Shown here piece by piece: positions 48,301-57,773 of a stretch of 64,000 nt of DNA. Within the stretch, counting starts at the first letter, position 1; each line of letters begins with the position of its first letter. The notes below the pieces were generated by a model. The model worked only from the letters and a program-made list of their open reading frames with translations, made no database searches and was not told the DNA's origin. Made by a program: the position numbers and the translations under genes. Source of the stretch: Cyclaneusma minus (lineage: Eukaryota > Ascomycota > Leotiomycetes > Marthamycetales > Marthamycetaceae); the NCBI GenBank assembly GCA_037179335.1, contig JAKZHN010000004.1:868001-932000 (forward strand). The letters run 5' to 3'.

Positions 48301-49747
48301 CAAGACTCAACTGCTCTCCAAGAAGTCCAACATGCCCATCTATGAGCAGATTGAGCAGTGGGTTACAGAGAGTGATGAGGAACGACGGGCAGCCCAAGCC
48401 ACAGGCGCTCGCAGCAGCGGTTCCTCGCACGCATCAAACTTCGGACGGTCCGATTTCGGTGCAAAGTTCGTTATGGCACCATTCTTGGACAAAATGAGTC
48501 CCGAAGAAGCTGAACAGGGACCACTCTGCCGACTCTGCCAAGAGTTTCCGACCCTCCCAGTCGTGACTGACTGCAACCACCTTTTCTGCAAGCATTGCTT
48601 GGAAGAAGCTGTCCACCGCAAAGCCGCCGACCAGCTCGAGACGATTGGCGCTTTTACGACATGTCCTGTGTGCGACAAGATTTACAAGGAGGCAAAACCT
48701 TACAAGCTGCTCAACGGCGTTGTTGACGACGAGGCAGTGGACGGAGCCGAAGGCGACGCTGCCACTGAAGGTGGTCAGTCCGACATGTTCCATGGGCAAG
48801 ATGCTCTGGGTCACGATCCCGGCCGTGGAATGGGCAAGAAAGCCAACAGGTCCAGATGGCTGGAACTTCATGACAGCGACCCCGAGAAGTATCCTTTGCT
48901 GCCTTCTGCAAAAGCCATCGCCATCAAGGCTCGCATTTTGAAATGGCTCCAGGAGCACCCAGATGACAAAATCATCATCTACAGCCAGTTCATTCTGATG
49001 CTGCGTATTCTGGGAAGGATGCTCGGTGGCGAAGGCCTCGGCTTCGTCTACTTCACTGGTGACATGAGCATCGCCAAACGCGATGAGGCAGTGAAGAAAT
49101 TCCAGCAGGACCCCGACATCCCCATCTTCCTAGCCTCCCTCAAAGTCGGCGGTATCGGACTCAACATTACCGAAGCCAACCGCGTCATCAGCGTGGACCT
49201 TTTCTGGAACCATGCCATCGAACAGCAAGCCTTTGGCCGCGTCTTCCGCATTGGCCAGAAGAAAGAGACGCATTTCTGTCGCATCTTCATCAAGAACTCC
49301 GTCGATGCCCGCTTGCTGCAGATGCAAGCCTACAAGATTGCAATCATCGACAACGCCCTGGCCACTGGTGACTGCTCGAAGCTGAAAGGACTGACCGCCC
49401 GCGAAATGGCGGAGCTCTTTGGCTGGGTGACCAACAAGAACGGCAAGACTGTGGTCGAGGCAGATTACAACGATGCCGACGAGCAGAATGACGAGGACGA
49501 GCAGCCAGCCGAGCCGAGAATCACCGATGCGACCGACAACTCGAACCCGCAACTCGAGGGGCTTGGCATTCGGATTCTGGGTCGAGAAGGTGGTCTCGAC
49601 CCGGCAGTGCGGGGAGCAGACGGGATGACGGACCACGACTTACAGATGGGTGAGGATTTGGCGATTATCCACGAACAAGACCGCCTGCAACGACAGCAGC
49701 GACCCGAGACGATGGAGAAGCCCGGTGACGACGTCACTGGTGCTTAA
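45389..49747 (+). CDS. SNF2-family ATPase with embedded RING finger (Rad5/Rad16/Uls1 type)
   Basis: A single uninterrupted ORF of 1452 residues from the ATG at 45389. The first ~600 residues are disordered and charged: acidic early (EASDEWEDADDDFD), then lysine-rich (KERQKELKKKQKQK). The SNF2 N-terminal ATPase domain has Walker A DSMGLGKTIQ (about residues 656-665) and the DEAH box ILDEAHEIKN (about 790-799). A RING of C3HC4 type (CRLCQ, CNHLFCKHCLEEA, CPVCDK; about 1046-1110) sits between the two helicase lobes. The C-terminal lobe (about 1193-1315) includes IIIYSQF, GGIGLNITEA, and FGRVFRIGQ. This order defines the Rad5/Rad16/Uls1 group, DNA translocases with ubiquitin-ligase activity in DNA-damage tolerance, repair or removal of SUMO-modified proteins. 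No HIRAN domain is visible, so it is not a plain Rad5; which paralogue it is cannot be settled here. Confidence 0.92.
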   Translation: MGDCADPGRTSSPDGAHPAIQRSGSQGEPVIWDTYDSGTSINPSDHYDEADDGPDDSIFIPKADGADGSYDFDNEDDEPMDFMVPIFDNPDPTRRPVWDGGLVVPDAPQEAVNGNSVVSEAPGEADEPNSGVGNPTQREAKDNDGIPEASDEWEDADDDFDVSGEVLPEPEPPIQPEADRTSERKRKRPTTSRTSPVAPDKGFAPTSGFAPPLSGRHPVTNDHAAPTDHGQPRNLLAVQASLVPSLLSSRATTTAPQDGSYRQHNRPPMRAAEPVFDQAAPHSGLPPRSQSHAAGPTANRQPSEGRRSRADSIQERADAADGSFFDREDEDLEASVVPENMSNGSEQDELDRAELAALQARLKQLCDKERRGKLPFPQDIEKEKLEAECNVLLKKLRVDEDGSSSDDDDDDQSTRRTRRRLDEGSDEPSAESEEDARDSGAIYTLQDFSAPKKPKGTGKRRVAKTPREVQAQKVEKERQKELKKKQKQKAKPAAARKTKLPTASKAKTPKASKKAKDDDKETPDEATPDQRRPRMRNVFSNQDDERSLLAQLRFNDPIADRVAQPDFGEAPVIKEMSNKRRQINALIASVPDGCRKDGDVLEKASRIFGYGAVKPEDGMWRVKGLSSTIYHHQMLGASFMINREVSGNGPPGGIVGDSMGLGKTIQAIALMVSNRPTRKQIRKGIRATLIIVPKSLEIQWKEEIRKHLDHQMKFLPKFLHYEHSKHKELDANQLEDQDIVLTSYASVLPSYPVPSKKDEEEMQSLGGTQAWEPLFHERKGVLQRIKWYRIILDEAHEIKNYKSYISRACQELQAVYRWTLSGTPITNNLNELFPYFRFLRAEYASDYNEFKKYFGNAESEACQQRLASVLSLLMIRRTLRDRILGRPIIELPPTNPTTEGISFSAEERVLYRMVENRFRDNFNQHFAAGTAERNYTQWIVQLLRLRQLTAHPFLLEGTIRDLFTIEDLSRLKTQLLSKKSNMPIYEQIEQWVTESDEERRAAQATGARSSGSSHASNFGRSDFGAKFVMAPFLDKMSPEEAEQGPLCRLCQEFPTLPVVTDCNHLFCKHCLEEAVHRKAADQLETIGAFTTCPVCDKIYKEAKPYKLLNGVVDDEAVDGAEGDAATEGGQSDMFHGQDALGHDPGRGMGKKANRSRWLELHDSDPEKYPLLPSAKAIAIKARILKWLQEHPDDKIIIYSQFILMLRILGRMLGGEGLGFVYFTGDMSIAKRDEAVKKFQQDPDIPIFLASLKVGGIGLNITEANRVISVDLFWNHAIEQQAFGRVFRIGQKKETHFCRIFIKNSVDARLLQMQAYKIAIIDNALATGDCSKLKGLTAREMAELFGWVTNKNGKTVVEADYNDADEQNDEDEQPAEPRITDATDNSNPQLEGLGIRILGREGGLDPAVRGADGMTDHDLQMGEDLAIIHEQDRLQRQQRPETMEKPGDDVTGA

Positions 49748-50274
49748 GCGACGATACTGGGGTGGCGCGGTGGGGGGGGGGGGTGTGCGGTGGTGGTAAT
49801 GAAGGTTCGGCCATGGAGGGTTGAATCGGTGGTAGTGGTGGTTTGCGACAGAAGGCAGTCGTGGCGGGGTTTGCGCTGATTTTTATTTCTTTGACACACT
49901 CGTTTAGTTTTTAGAAAAGGTAGAAAAGAGGAGGACAAAAAAGGGGGGAAAAGGGGCGCGTTAATATTTCCTTTGATCAGAGAGCCGTATGCCTCGATCA
50001 CCACAGTCGTTACTAGAAATAGGGAAAAGGGGGTGGAAAGGGGGAGACATCCGGCAGTGGCCTCAGGCCAATTCGTTGTGGGACAGTGGACAAATGACGG
50101 CAGCTCATTTGTTGGGGGACTACTAAATCAATCAAAAAACTGTTAAAACCCACTTTTCTGACCTGCATGCTATGGTGACACGTGACTTTTCGGAGTAAAT
50201 TTAGCGTTCGAGCTTATAGTTATCGCGCTTTTGTTCGTTCTCGACAATTGGACTGGGATTTTCTGAAGTAATTG
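49748..50274. other. 3' flank of SNF2 gene
   Basis: No gene seen. It contains a run of consecutive G bases near 49771-49782 and G/A-rich low-complexity sequence, a likely site of sequence-length error. Confidence 0.5.
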
Positions 50275-50580
50275 TGAGCGATTTCAGTGATTTTGAATAT
50301 TCAGAGTAACTGTGAATATTCCGAGGAACTGCGAATATCCCGAGTAACTGTGAATATTTCAAGTTATTGCGAATATTCGAAGTAACTGTGAATAGTCCGA
50401 GGAACTGCAAATAGCCCGAGGAACTGTGAATAGTCCGCGAATCTGTGAATACTCCGAGTAACTGAGAATACTTCAAGGAATTGCGAATATCCCGAGAATT
50501 TCGGACTATTTCAAATAACTCGGAATATTCATAGTGACTCAGAATACTCAAAGTGACTAGGGAATTTCCCAGTAATTGAG
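50275..50580. repeat. ~20-bp tandem repeat around GAATATTC (right of SNF2 gene, inverted)
   Basis: About fifteen degenerate units of AGTAACTGTGAATATTCCG follow one another (GAGGAACTGCGAATATCCC, AAGTTATTGCGAATATTCG, GAGGAACTGTGAATAGTCC). They match the reverse complement of the units at 44089-44212. Confidence 0.82.
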
Positions 50581-50589
50581 GAACTTTGA

Positions 50590-51500
50590 AGTCATCGACA
50601 ATGTCCTAATTTCTCCAAAACATCCTGTCGAACCGTGAAAGGCAGCTCAGAACGGAATCGATCGATTAGCTTCAAGCCTATCTATCGCCTTCAAACGAGA
50701 CACTAGGTTAAAATCGGAATCTGGATGCTAGATTTGCTTGTCGAGTAGATGACTATGGCTAGTCCAAGTCATTGGATGATTTGAGGTTAGCGACAATACC
50801 CCAAGTTCTCGACAATACCCTAAGTTATTGATACTAGCCAAAGTCATCGACACCACCCGAAGTTCTCGACAGTGTTTTAAGTTCTCAAAAGCACTCTGTC
50901 GGATTCTCTGAGCTAACCCCAACCCCAACCCTATCTCCCAGCTTCAAATCAGTCCATCGTCTTAAAAACTCATTGTATATTGAGAACCGGCCCTCGATCC
51001 CAGATCTAACAGTCGAATCGAAACCTCATTAGCGAGTGAGAAAGTGACTGTCAAGTGGAAACAGAAATTTCAGGCCCACCTGCTTCCTTCATATTCTTCC
51101 AAGTATTTCAACTTCTCAACACTACTCCAAGTTCTCAACATACTGTCGAATCATCAAGCCAATCCTAGTCCCAATCCTATCAACCAGGCTAAAATCTATT
51201 CATCGTCTGAAAAAGCACAGTCTGAATCGAATACCAGACACTGAATACAGCTTTAACTACTACATCGAAATCTCTTTCGCGAGCGCAAAAGTAACTGTTG
51301 AGTAAGAACAGACCTTTCAAGCCAACTAGCTTTCTTCACGTTCTTCCATGGGATCCAAGTCATCGACAATATCCCAATTTTTCAGAAATATCCTGTCGGA
51401 TTGCCTAAGCTAGCTCAAATCATCACATAACAATGGGTTTTAAAAAAGAGAGCCTAGTGCGGAAACGGACTCTCGGTTCCAAGTTTGACTGTCGAGTCAT
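50590..51500. repeat. ~250-bp degenerate tandem repeat, about four copies
   Basis: Landmark TCTCAAAAGCACTCTGTCGG (near 50883) recurs as TCTCAACATACTGTCGAATC (near 51132), TTCAGAAATATCCTGTCGG (near 51380) and, earlier, TCTCCAAAACATCCTGTCG (near 50612). Behind each come similar strings, such as CCAATCCTATC, AAATC-ATCGTCT and TCGAAAC/TCGAAATCTC. Spacing is about 249 bases for the last three and about 270 for the first. Short AAGTCATCGACAATATCCC phrases are interspersed. Confidence 0.7.
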
Positions 51501-52830
51501 CACAGGATTCATGAGTAGTAAGGGTGATTGCCAAATAAGTAATAGACTCGACAGTCTACCCGTTTCCCCCATTTTTTCCCTAGCTCTTTCACAAGTTGGC
51601 AATACGAAAATATTCCCCTTTCTTCCACCATATAAATGCATCCTTGGCATTAGCTCTTTAGCTCTTTAGCCTTCTTTGTTTTCGCAGCCTGGAATTGCCA
51701 CACAACGTACTAGCAAAAACAGACTCACTCTGCTCACGCTCGCTCTCAAGACCAATATACGCGCGCTGCTGCCTGCAAGGGAATCGCAAAACAAAAAGCC
51801 CCAAGAACCTGTAGGCCGTCGTAGTGAGCTAGCCCCCCTTTTTATGGCTATTAGCCAGCTTAAAATCCTATCATCTACCTATGTATTGCGCGCAAGAGAC
51901 TTGTTCAGCTCCTCTAGAATCTTACTCTTCCGTGTTTTCCTCCTTTTCTGAGCTTTTTGCTGGCTTGTGATAGAACCCCATCATTTGCCCACGTTCGCGA
52001 GATATCGAATGCAGAGACGATGGGTGATGATTCGAGATTTATATGGGAAACTGCAAGAAACAGAATGCGGATGTATGAGAAAAAGAGAGCAACGAGGCGA
52101 AAACCTGGGTAGCAGAACAAGGCAAAAGGGGTCAAAAGGCAAGGACTTCTCGTGGAACGCCGGAAAAGAGGCTCAGGATTCAGGAGAACCCCATCTACAA
52201 GCTTGAAGCTCTACTCGATTCCCATGTTTGGTACTGGGCAAATCCAAGCCAAGTCGGAAGTGATACAAATGTGTCAAAACGCTAAGATGAACAGACTACT
52301 CGTACTTTATGTAACCAAAAAAAAATCCCCTCCAAAAGAAAACACAAAAAAATGGCTTAGTGCGGTGCTCGAACGGACCACAATTCTCTGCCAATGGAAC
52401 TTACCAAGAATTGTATATGGCCAGGGGAAATACCAATGGAGATTACGCTCCCCCACTCTACACCAAGTTGTTGATTCAGCTCAGAAACGTTTTTATATAC
52501 CACAGTCCCAGGTTCGAAAGGGCTCACCAGTGGCAAAGACTTCACAAGTACATTGCCAGAATGACACCAAAAGAATCCCTGAACCAATTCATTAAGTATC
52601 ATACAGTGCGCAAGATATATCTAACAAAACCTAGCGAATGACCTTTGCAAGAGTTCGAGAAAAACACCGCAGTCCAGCTACTAGACGCCGGCCAGTACCA
52701 ATAAACATCGAACATCTATGCAACGCATCCCTTCTTCCTAGAAGAACTATCCTTTCATGCCGCTCTCCCATTAATCCACGCATGCTCCGCTAATAATCCA
52801 CAACAACTACCATGCATCTCAACTCCCGTC
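51501..52830. other. Interval between satellite-like repeat and Kei1 gene
   Basis: I see no gene that can be supported. Several plus-strand ORFs of 70-150 codons lack ATG starts or domains. The last part is the 3' flank of the Kei1 gene. Confidence 0.45.
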
Positions 52831-53922
52831 TTACAAAGGAGTCTTCTTCGGCAACCCACCCGGAGGCATCGGCGGCCCCGTCCCACTCCTCGCCCTCCTC
52901 TCCCTCTCCACCGTCCCCGGCGGCGCCGCCACCACACTCCTCTTACTATTCCTAAACCTCCCATCCATGCCTCTCGCCCACGCATCATCAACCTCCATAC
53001 TCTCACCCAACCAATACCCGCGTCCCACACCAACCATCATGCGTCCCAACTTGCCCTTCCACCCCGGCGTCTGCGCAAAAGGATCTTCCATCGTAGCATT
53101 TGCAATCGTAGGCACACTCGCATCTCCCGCGCCATCAACCTGCACATGCATCCCCCTTCCTCCCGTCCCCTCAAAAACACTCTTCCGCACCACCTGTCTC
53201 GCATACGCCGCTACCACGAGCACGAAATACACTCGCAGCAGTGTAAGCAGCACGATAACAATTAAGCTTGCCCAGCTCTCTTCCAGCAAAATGCCGTGTC
53301 CCAGGCTCGGCGAAGCTGCGGATGTAGCGCCCGAGCCGGCACTCGACAACACAACGGCGTCTTGTCCCAAGCCCACGGCCGCATCAATCACATCCACATG
53401 ACTAACATTGTATTTCGGGTTTGTGAAGCCGGCCGTATCATCAATCGTGCTTCCTCCCGGCACACCAGCCGGCACCTTACCATCACTATTGTTCGCCGAC
53501 ACGGTAAGGAACCAGGTAAAAGCGAAGATGAAAGTGTAGATGCCGTTGATAAGCGTGTCGAAAGCGTAGAACCACGCGAGCGCAAGACATTCAAAGGGCG
53601 AGCCGAGGCGAATGTGGGGCATCAGGTAGGCGGTTAACAAGAGGGCGGCGATGGAGTAGATGTACATGGAGAATTGCGAGGCGTTGAGGGAGAGGCCGGT
53701 GAGGATGGCGAGGAGGCCGTAGAAACCGCTGATTTTGTTGAAGATTATGGACAGGGTGATCATTTCGGTGCCGGTGCGGAGGGACATGACGTAGAGGAAG
53801 CGCTGGGAGTGGTGTCAGTATTGCGACTGTATGGCGAAAGTGAGGAATAAAGAGTGGTGGCAGTGGATGAGGAGTATTCTTACTCGGGGCCGCGGCAGGG
53901 CAAGCCAGCGCGGAATGGCCAT
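52831..53922 (-). CDS. KEI1: Kei1, regulatory subunit of inositol phosphorylceramide synthase
   Basis: Two exons on the minus strand, 53922-53884 and 53802-52831, give 336 residues. The intron 53883-53803 (81 bases) starts GTAAGA and ends CTCCCAG; exon 1 supplies MAIPRWLALPRPR and joins RFLYVMSLRTG. That beginning, with the basic leader, MSLRTGTEMITL and FNKISGFYGLLAILTG, is characteristic of the fungal Kei1 family. Three membrane helices lie in the N-terminal 120 residues and a fourth near 190-215 (SLIVIVLLTLLRVYFVLVVAAY), followed by a long cytosolic tail rich in basic residues and proline. Kei1 binds the catalytic subunit Aur1 and is needed for IPC synthesis in the Golgi and for locating the enzyme there. 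The yeast protein is cut by Kex2; I did not identify a clear KR site in the lumenal loop. Confidence 0.85.
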
Positions 53923-54556
53923 GATGAAGTCGGCGTCAGAGACGCAAAGCTTTTTCTGTCGGCTGGGAGAATTTCGATGTTGCGGGCGCAAAGCTGATGG
54001 AGAGCCCGGTAGCGACTGGTGTCGCTGCGACGAGGTTCGTGATAGTCGTTAGGATCGGGGACTCATTAGAAGCAGGCTGCGCGCTGAGAATAAGGAGTGT
54101 GGATGCCGTGGTCGGGTGGATGTTGTTTGAATAAGGTAGGGCGGCAGCGACGGAGGATCACGCCGCTGAGATTACCTTCGCCGCGCCGGCCGCTTCGGGT
54201 AGCGCGAGCGAAGTCTTGGCATTCGGCCGTGGGCTTGCAACCGGACTCCGGGCTGAAATGTTGCTATATTTACAGACCAAGTGTCCATTACTGTCATCTA
54301 GATCCCTAGGATTAAAGATCTGCTATCATAATTACACTGGCCTAAGTTGTATGTATTTACAGTCAAATTGAATGGCAGCTGAGGAGCCCTCATCATGCGT
54401 TTTTGTACATGACGAGCGAGGCTGCTGCTCAAGGACGACTGGTGCCAGCCCCTATTATTGTTTCACTTTGTATACAGAACGCCACTATGCGGATCGTCTT
54501 TTCCTTCCCACTATAAAACAGGTCTTGGGACTAGGAACATAGAGTTGCCGCAATTT
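53923..54556. other. Intergenic between KEI1 and YPT6
   Basis: Both genes are on the minus strand, so this holds the KEI1 promoter and the YPT6 3' region. No gene or repeat recognised. Confidence 0.55.
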
Positions 54557-55444
54557 TTAGCATGCGCAACCTTCTTGCAGCGGGTTCGGGCTAATATTGA
54601 CATCGATCACTGCAAAGGATCAGCATACCATCGCTTCTATCATTGAGGGGTCGAGAACTTACTCTGGCTTCCGGTGTTCGTAGCTCCCTCTGCACCCTCC
54701 ATACCAGGCAAAGCCTGTGCAATCCTCCTGAACAGGTTTTTGACGTTGTGGCCGACCTTTGCACTCGTCTCAATGAACATCAGGTTGTTCTTCTTGGCCT
54801 CCTCCTCGCCTTGTGCCGTCGTCACCTCGCGCTTGTCGTTCAAATCCGTCTTGTTTCCTACCAACACAATGATGACATCGTTGCCCCTTTCTCCCCGTAC
54901 ATCATCGACCCATTTCCTTGTGTTCTGGAAGGACTTGGCGTCTGCAGGGACATACAGTCAGCAATGTTCTTGTCTTGACATAGGTCGCGCATACTTGAGA
55001 TATCGTACACCACCACGGCCACACTCGAATCGCGGATGTAGGAAGGAATTAGACTGCGGAATCGCTCCTGGCCTGCCGTGTCCCACAGTTGTAAGCGGAC
55101 GGTTCGGTCTTCGAGGTACATGGTCTGTCTCCGTCAGCTCTAAATGCACCAAGAAAGTCGGCAAAAGAACGCACTTTTGAGAGAAAGTCAATGCCGATGG
55201 TCGCCTGGTACATGTTGTCGAAGGAGTCGTACATGAAGCGTGTTATTAACGACGTCTTGCCCACTATGGTGCCGGGTCAGCATTAGGACTGAGGTAGACA
55301 ATTCGGCGTCGATATACCACTCTGCTCGCCGAGAAACACCAGCCTAGCGTGATGTCAGCGGATATATACATTGAAACTCCCATAGATGGAAACACACTTG
55401 AATTTCTTCAGCGGGTTATTGTAGGAACCGCCAGCCTGGGCCAT
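54557..55444 (-). CDS. YPT6: Rab GTPase Ypt6 (Rab6)
   Basis: Six exons on the minus strand: 55444-55398, 55343-55318 (26 bases), 55263-55175, 55124-54995, 54941-54663 and 54609-54557, giving 207 residues. All introns are GT-AG and all phases close. G motifs are intact: GEQSVGKT (21-28), effector region YQATIGIDF (43-51), DTAGQ (69-73), NKTD (127-130), ETSAK (155-159). The tail ends MIDVNISPNPLQEGCAC, a CXC signal for double geranylgeranylation, which is seen only if the last 53-base exon is included. The switch region and MYDSFDNMYQATIGIDFLSKT identify the Rab6 group. Ypt6 controls retrograde endosome-to-Golgi and intra-Golgi traffic. The gene is divergent from NOP53, with about 425 bases between start codons. 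Confidence 0.96.
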
Positions 55445-55869
55445 CTTGACGGTAGGCAGCACGGGTGGTGGAGTTCAGGTGAGACGGTTCTGGCCAGGCC
55501 TTGTCGGAGGCGGAAGCACTCTAGCGGAAAGGTCCAGATATTGTTCAGTTCGTGGTGTTTCCGTGGCTGGCTCGGGGTGGCCTAGCAACAAAGAAGGGGA
55601 GGAATTAGGAGGCAGCCTTTCTTTCTGGGCCGCACGCCGCTATGTTCTGCTCGCGGGCACCAAATAATGGCCGAGCTATCGCCTCTGCCACTGCCACACA
55701 TGTGGCTCGGCACATGCCGCCGCTAAGCCCGATAAGGCCCCCCACAACTGATAATCTTGCCGACCCTGAAGATTTCAAATCTGAGACTGATTTTGCTGAA
55801 CCTCGATCAATTTGCAACATCCGACCATTGACCTTCACCAACAGGAGCTCCCCACCAACACTCGCAAAG
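55445..55869. promoter_or_regulatory. Short bidirectional promoter region YPT6/NOP53
   Basis: Start codons of the two divergent housekeeping genes are 425 bases apart, so the promoters share this interval. An open frame continues upstream of the NOP53 start to 55642, but its codons do not resemble Nop53. Confidence 0.5.
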
Positions 55870-57254
55870 ATGCCTATCACCGGCCCAGCAGCCGTGGCGC
55901 CAGGCGCTCCGAAGCAGCACAAGCAGTCCTCCAGGAAAGGCAAGAAGGCGTGGCGCAAAAATGTCGACGTCTCCGATGTGCAAGAAGGTCTTGAAGAATT
56001 GCGAGACCAGGTCATCACAGGGTGAGCAGCAAAAGCTCTACGGTATATGCATCTTTCTGACCACATTACAGCGGTGTGATCACCGAGAAAGACTCCTCCG
56101 AGCTCTTCACACTCGACACAACCGGCGATGCAGAAATCTCCAAAAAGCACCTCAAAGGCTCCAAGCCCCTCCGAGCCGACGAGATCATCGCCTCCCGCTC
56201 CAAAGTCCCCGCCGTATCTATGCGAAAACGCCCCGGCGAGGAGAAAGTAACCGATGGCGTCCTCCAAGCCAAGCGCCAAAGAACCAGCTACGTTTCCCAC
56301 AAGGAGCTCATGCGACTTCGCAACATCGCCGATGGCCGCCGTGATATTGGCGAATCGACCGACGTCGCTGAAGCTACCTACGACCCCTGGGCTATGGAGG
56401 CTCCCAAGCCCGAGGAGACTGATCCTCGCTTTGCCTTTCTTCCCAAGACTACCAGCGCCAAGCCACCGCCCACCTTGAAACACGCCCCAGTATCTCTTGT
56501 CGCCAGCGGTAAGCAAATACCGGCAGTGACAAGACCTGAGAAGGGATCCAGCTACAATCCCGATTTCGGCGAGTACGAGGAACGACTCAACCAACTCGGT
56601 GCCAAGGAGTTAGAGAAAGAACAGAAGCGTCTCGCCGAAAAAGAAGCCGAGGAACTCAAACTCGCAGCCGCCGCCCGCTCAGCAGCCGAAGCCGAAGCAG
56701 CCGAAGCCCGCGCAGAAATGTCTGAATGGGACGAAGACAGTGCCTGGGAAGGCTTTGAGAGCGAAGCCGAGGGAAAGAAACTGTCAGCCAAGCGACCAGT
56801 ACGGAAAACGCAGGCGCAGAGAAATAGGATTAAGCGGAGGAAGGAGGAAGAGCGGAAAGCCAAGATGGAAGCCAACATCAAGAAGCGCCACGATCAAGTT
56901 GCTGAAGCAAAGGCGCACGCAGCCGCACTTGCCGAGAGAGACGCACACAAAAGTGCATTGGCACTGGCTCAAGAGCAGGAAGAGGGAAGCAGCAGTGAGG
57001 GCGAGGATTTGGAACTGCGGAGGAGAAAGTTGGGCAAGATCGCTCTTCCGGAGAAAGATCTGGAATTGGTGTTGCCGGATGAGCTGCAGGAATCGCTGAG
57101 GCTGCTGAAGCCGGAGGGCAACTTGCTGAAGGATAGATATAGGAGTCTGCTTGTCAGGGGTAAGGTCGAGAGCAGACGGCCTATTAGCTTTTCGAAGCAG
57201 AAGAAGGTGAAGGCTACGGAGAAATGGTCGCACAAGGACTTTGTGCTTCATTAG
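55870..57254 (+). CDS. NOP53: Nop53, 60S ribosome biogenesis factor
   Basis: Exons 55870-56021 and 56072-57254 give 444 residues; the 50-base intron (GTGAGC...TTACAG) joins DQVITG to GVITEKD. The ATG at 55870 (MPITGPAAVAPG) is chosen because conserved sequence starts directly after it (SSRKGKKAWRKNVDVSDV). Next come ELFTLDTTGD, DPWAMEAP, SYNPDFGEYEERL, a long charged coiled coil and KTQAQRNRIKRRKEEE. The C-terminus has LPDELQESLRLLKPEGNLLKDRYRSL broken into family blocks, all typical of Nop53/GLTSCR2. The protein acts in the nucleolus, recruiting the exosome-linked helicase Mtr4 to trim the 5.8S precursor in pre-60S particles. Composition is strongly K/E/A as expected. Confidence 0.93.
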
Positions 57255-57639
57255 AGAGGCATACGGGGCTGGAGTTCATAGATAGTGCGGCAATGGAGAG
57301 TCATCGAGGCGATGTGGTTATCCTGCCCTATAGAATTGTGCGGACTCTCTTGAATAGTGGGCTCCCAAACACAGCTCTTTTCACGAGTTTCACTAATGCT
57401 CCAAAGCAATTTTCACAGCTCGACCAGAAGCGTCAAGTGGCAAGCTGAGATGGAGTTTGCAGGCTATTGCACCCCCCTTTTTTATCTCTCGAAGACTTGT
57501 GTTTTTCAATCACGCTACACTCTAAGGCTTACCTCCTAACTACAGTGGGAGGAAAAAAGTCTGAATACATTATACGGTCTATAATCTCTGGATAATTGTA
57601 AATAATATTCTTGTGAAAATGGGTAGGGGATCACCGATG
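57255..57639. other. NOP53 3' flank
   Basis: No gene seen. Composition is normal and turns AT-rich only after about 57775. Confidence 0.55.
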
Positions 57640-57773
57640 TGTATTGCATTAAAAAGGGCAAGAAGGTCGCCGTCGCCAGAAGTCTAAGGGCATTTAGACT
57701 CCTGGCGCTAATGCTATGCTAGTGCCAGAGGCATTTTATAATTTATGCACTATGGTCCGTGCATTTTAATACA
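57640..57773. repeat. Candidate LTR at the edge of the right AT-rich block
   Basis: The segment begins TGTATTGCATTAAAA and ends TTTTAATACA, which gives TG...CA termini with inverted symmetry, and it lies just outside the 3' end of the Copia pol relic. It is largely unmutated while the interior is RIP-mutated, as with the other element in this window. I could not find its partner LTR or confirm a target duplication. Confidence 0.4.

Noticed and set aside
52490..52560. GGTTCGAAAGGG-like string considered as a tRNA T-arm
   Set aside because: No matching acceptor, D-arm or anticodon arm can be folded around it.
55642..55869. Upstream extension of the NOP53 frame to an earlier ATG
   Set aside because: The extra 76 residues do not look like Nop53, and the family normally starts shortly before the RKGKKAWRKNVDV block.
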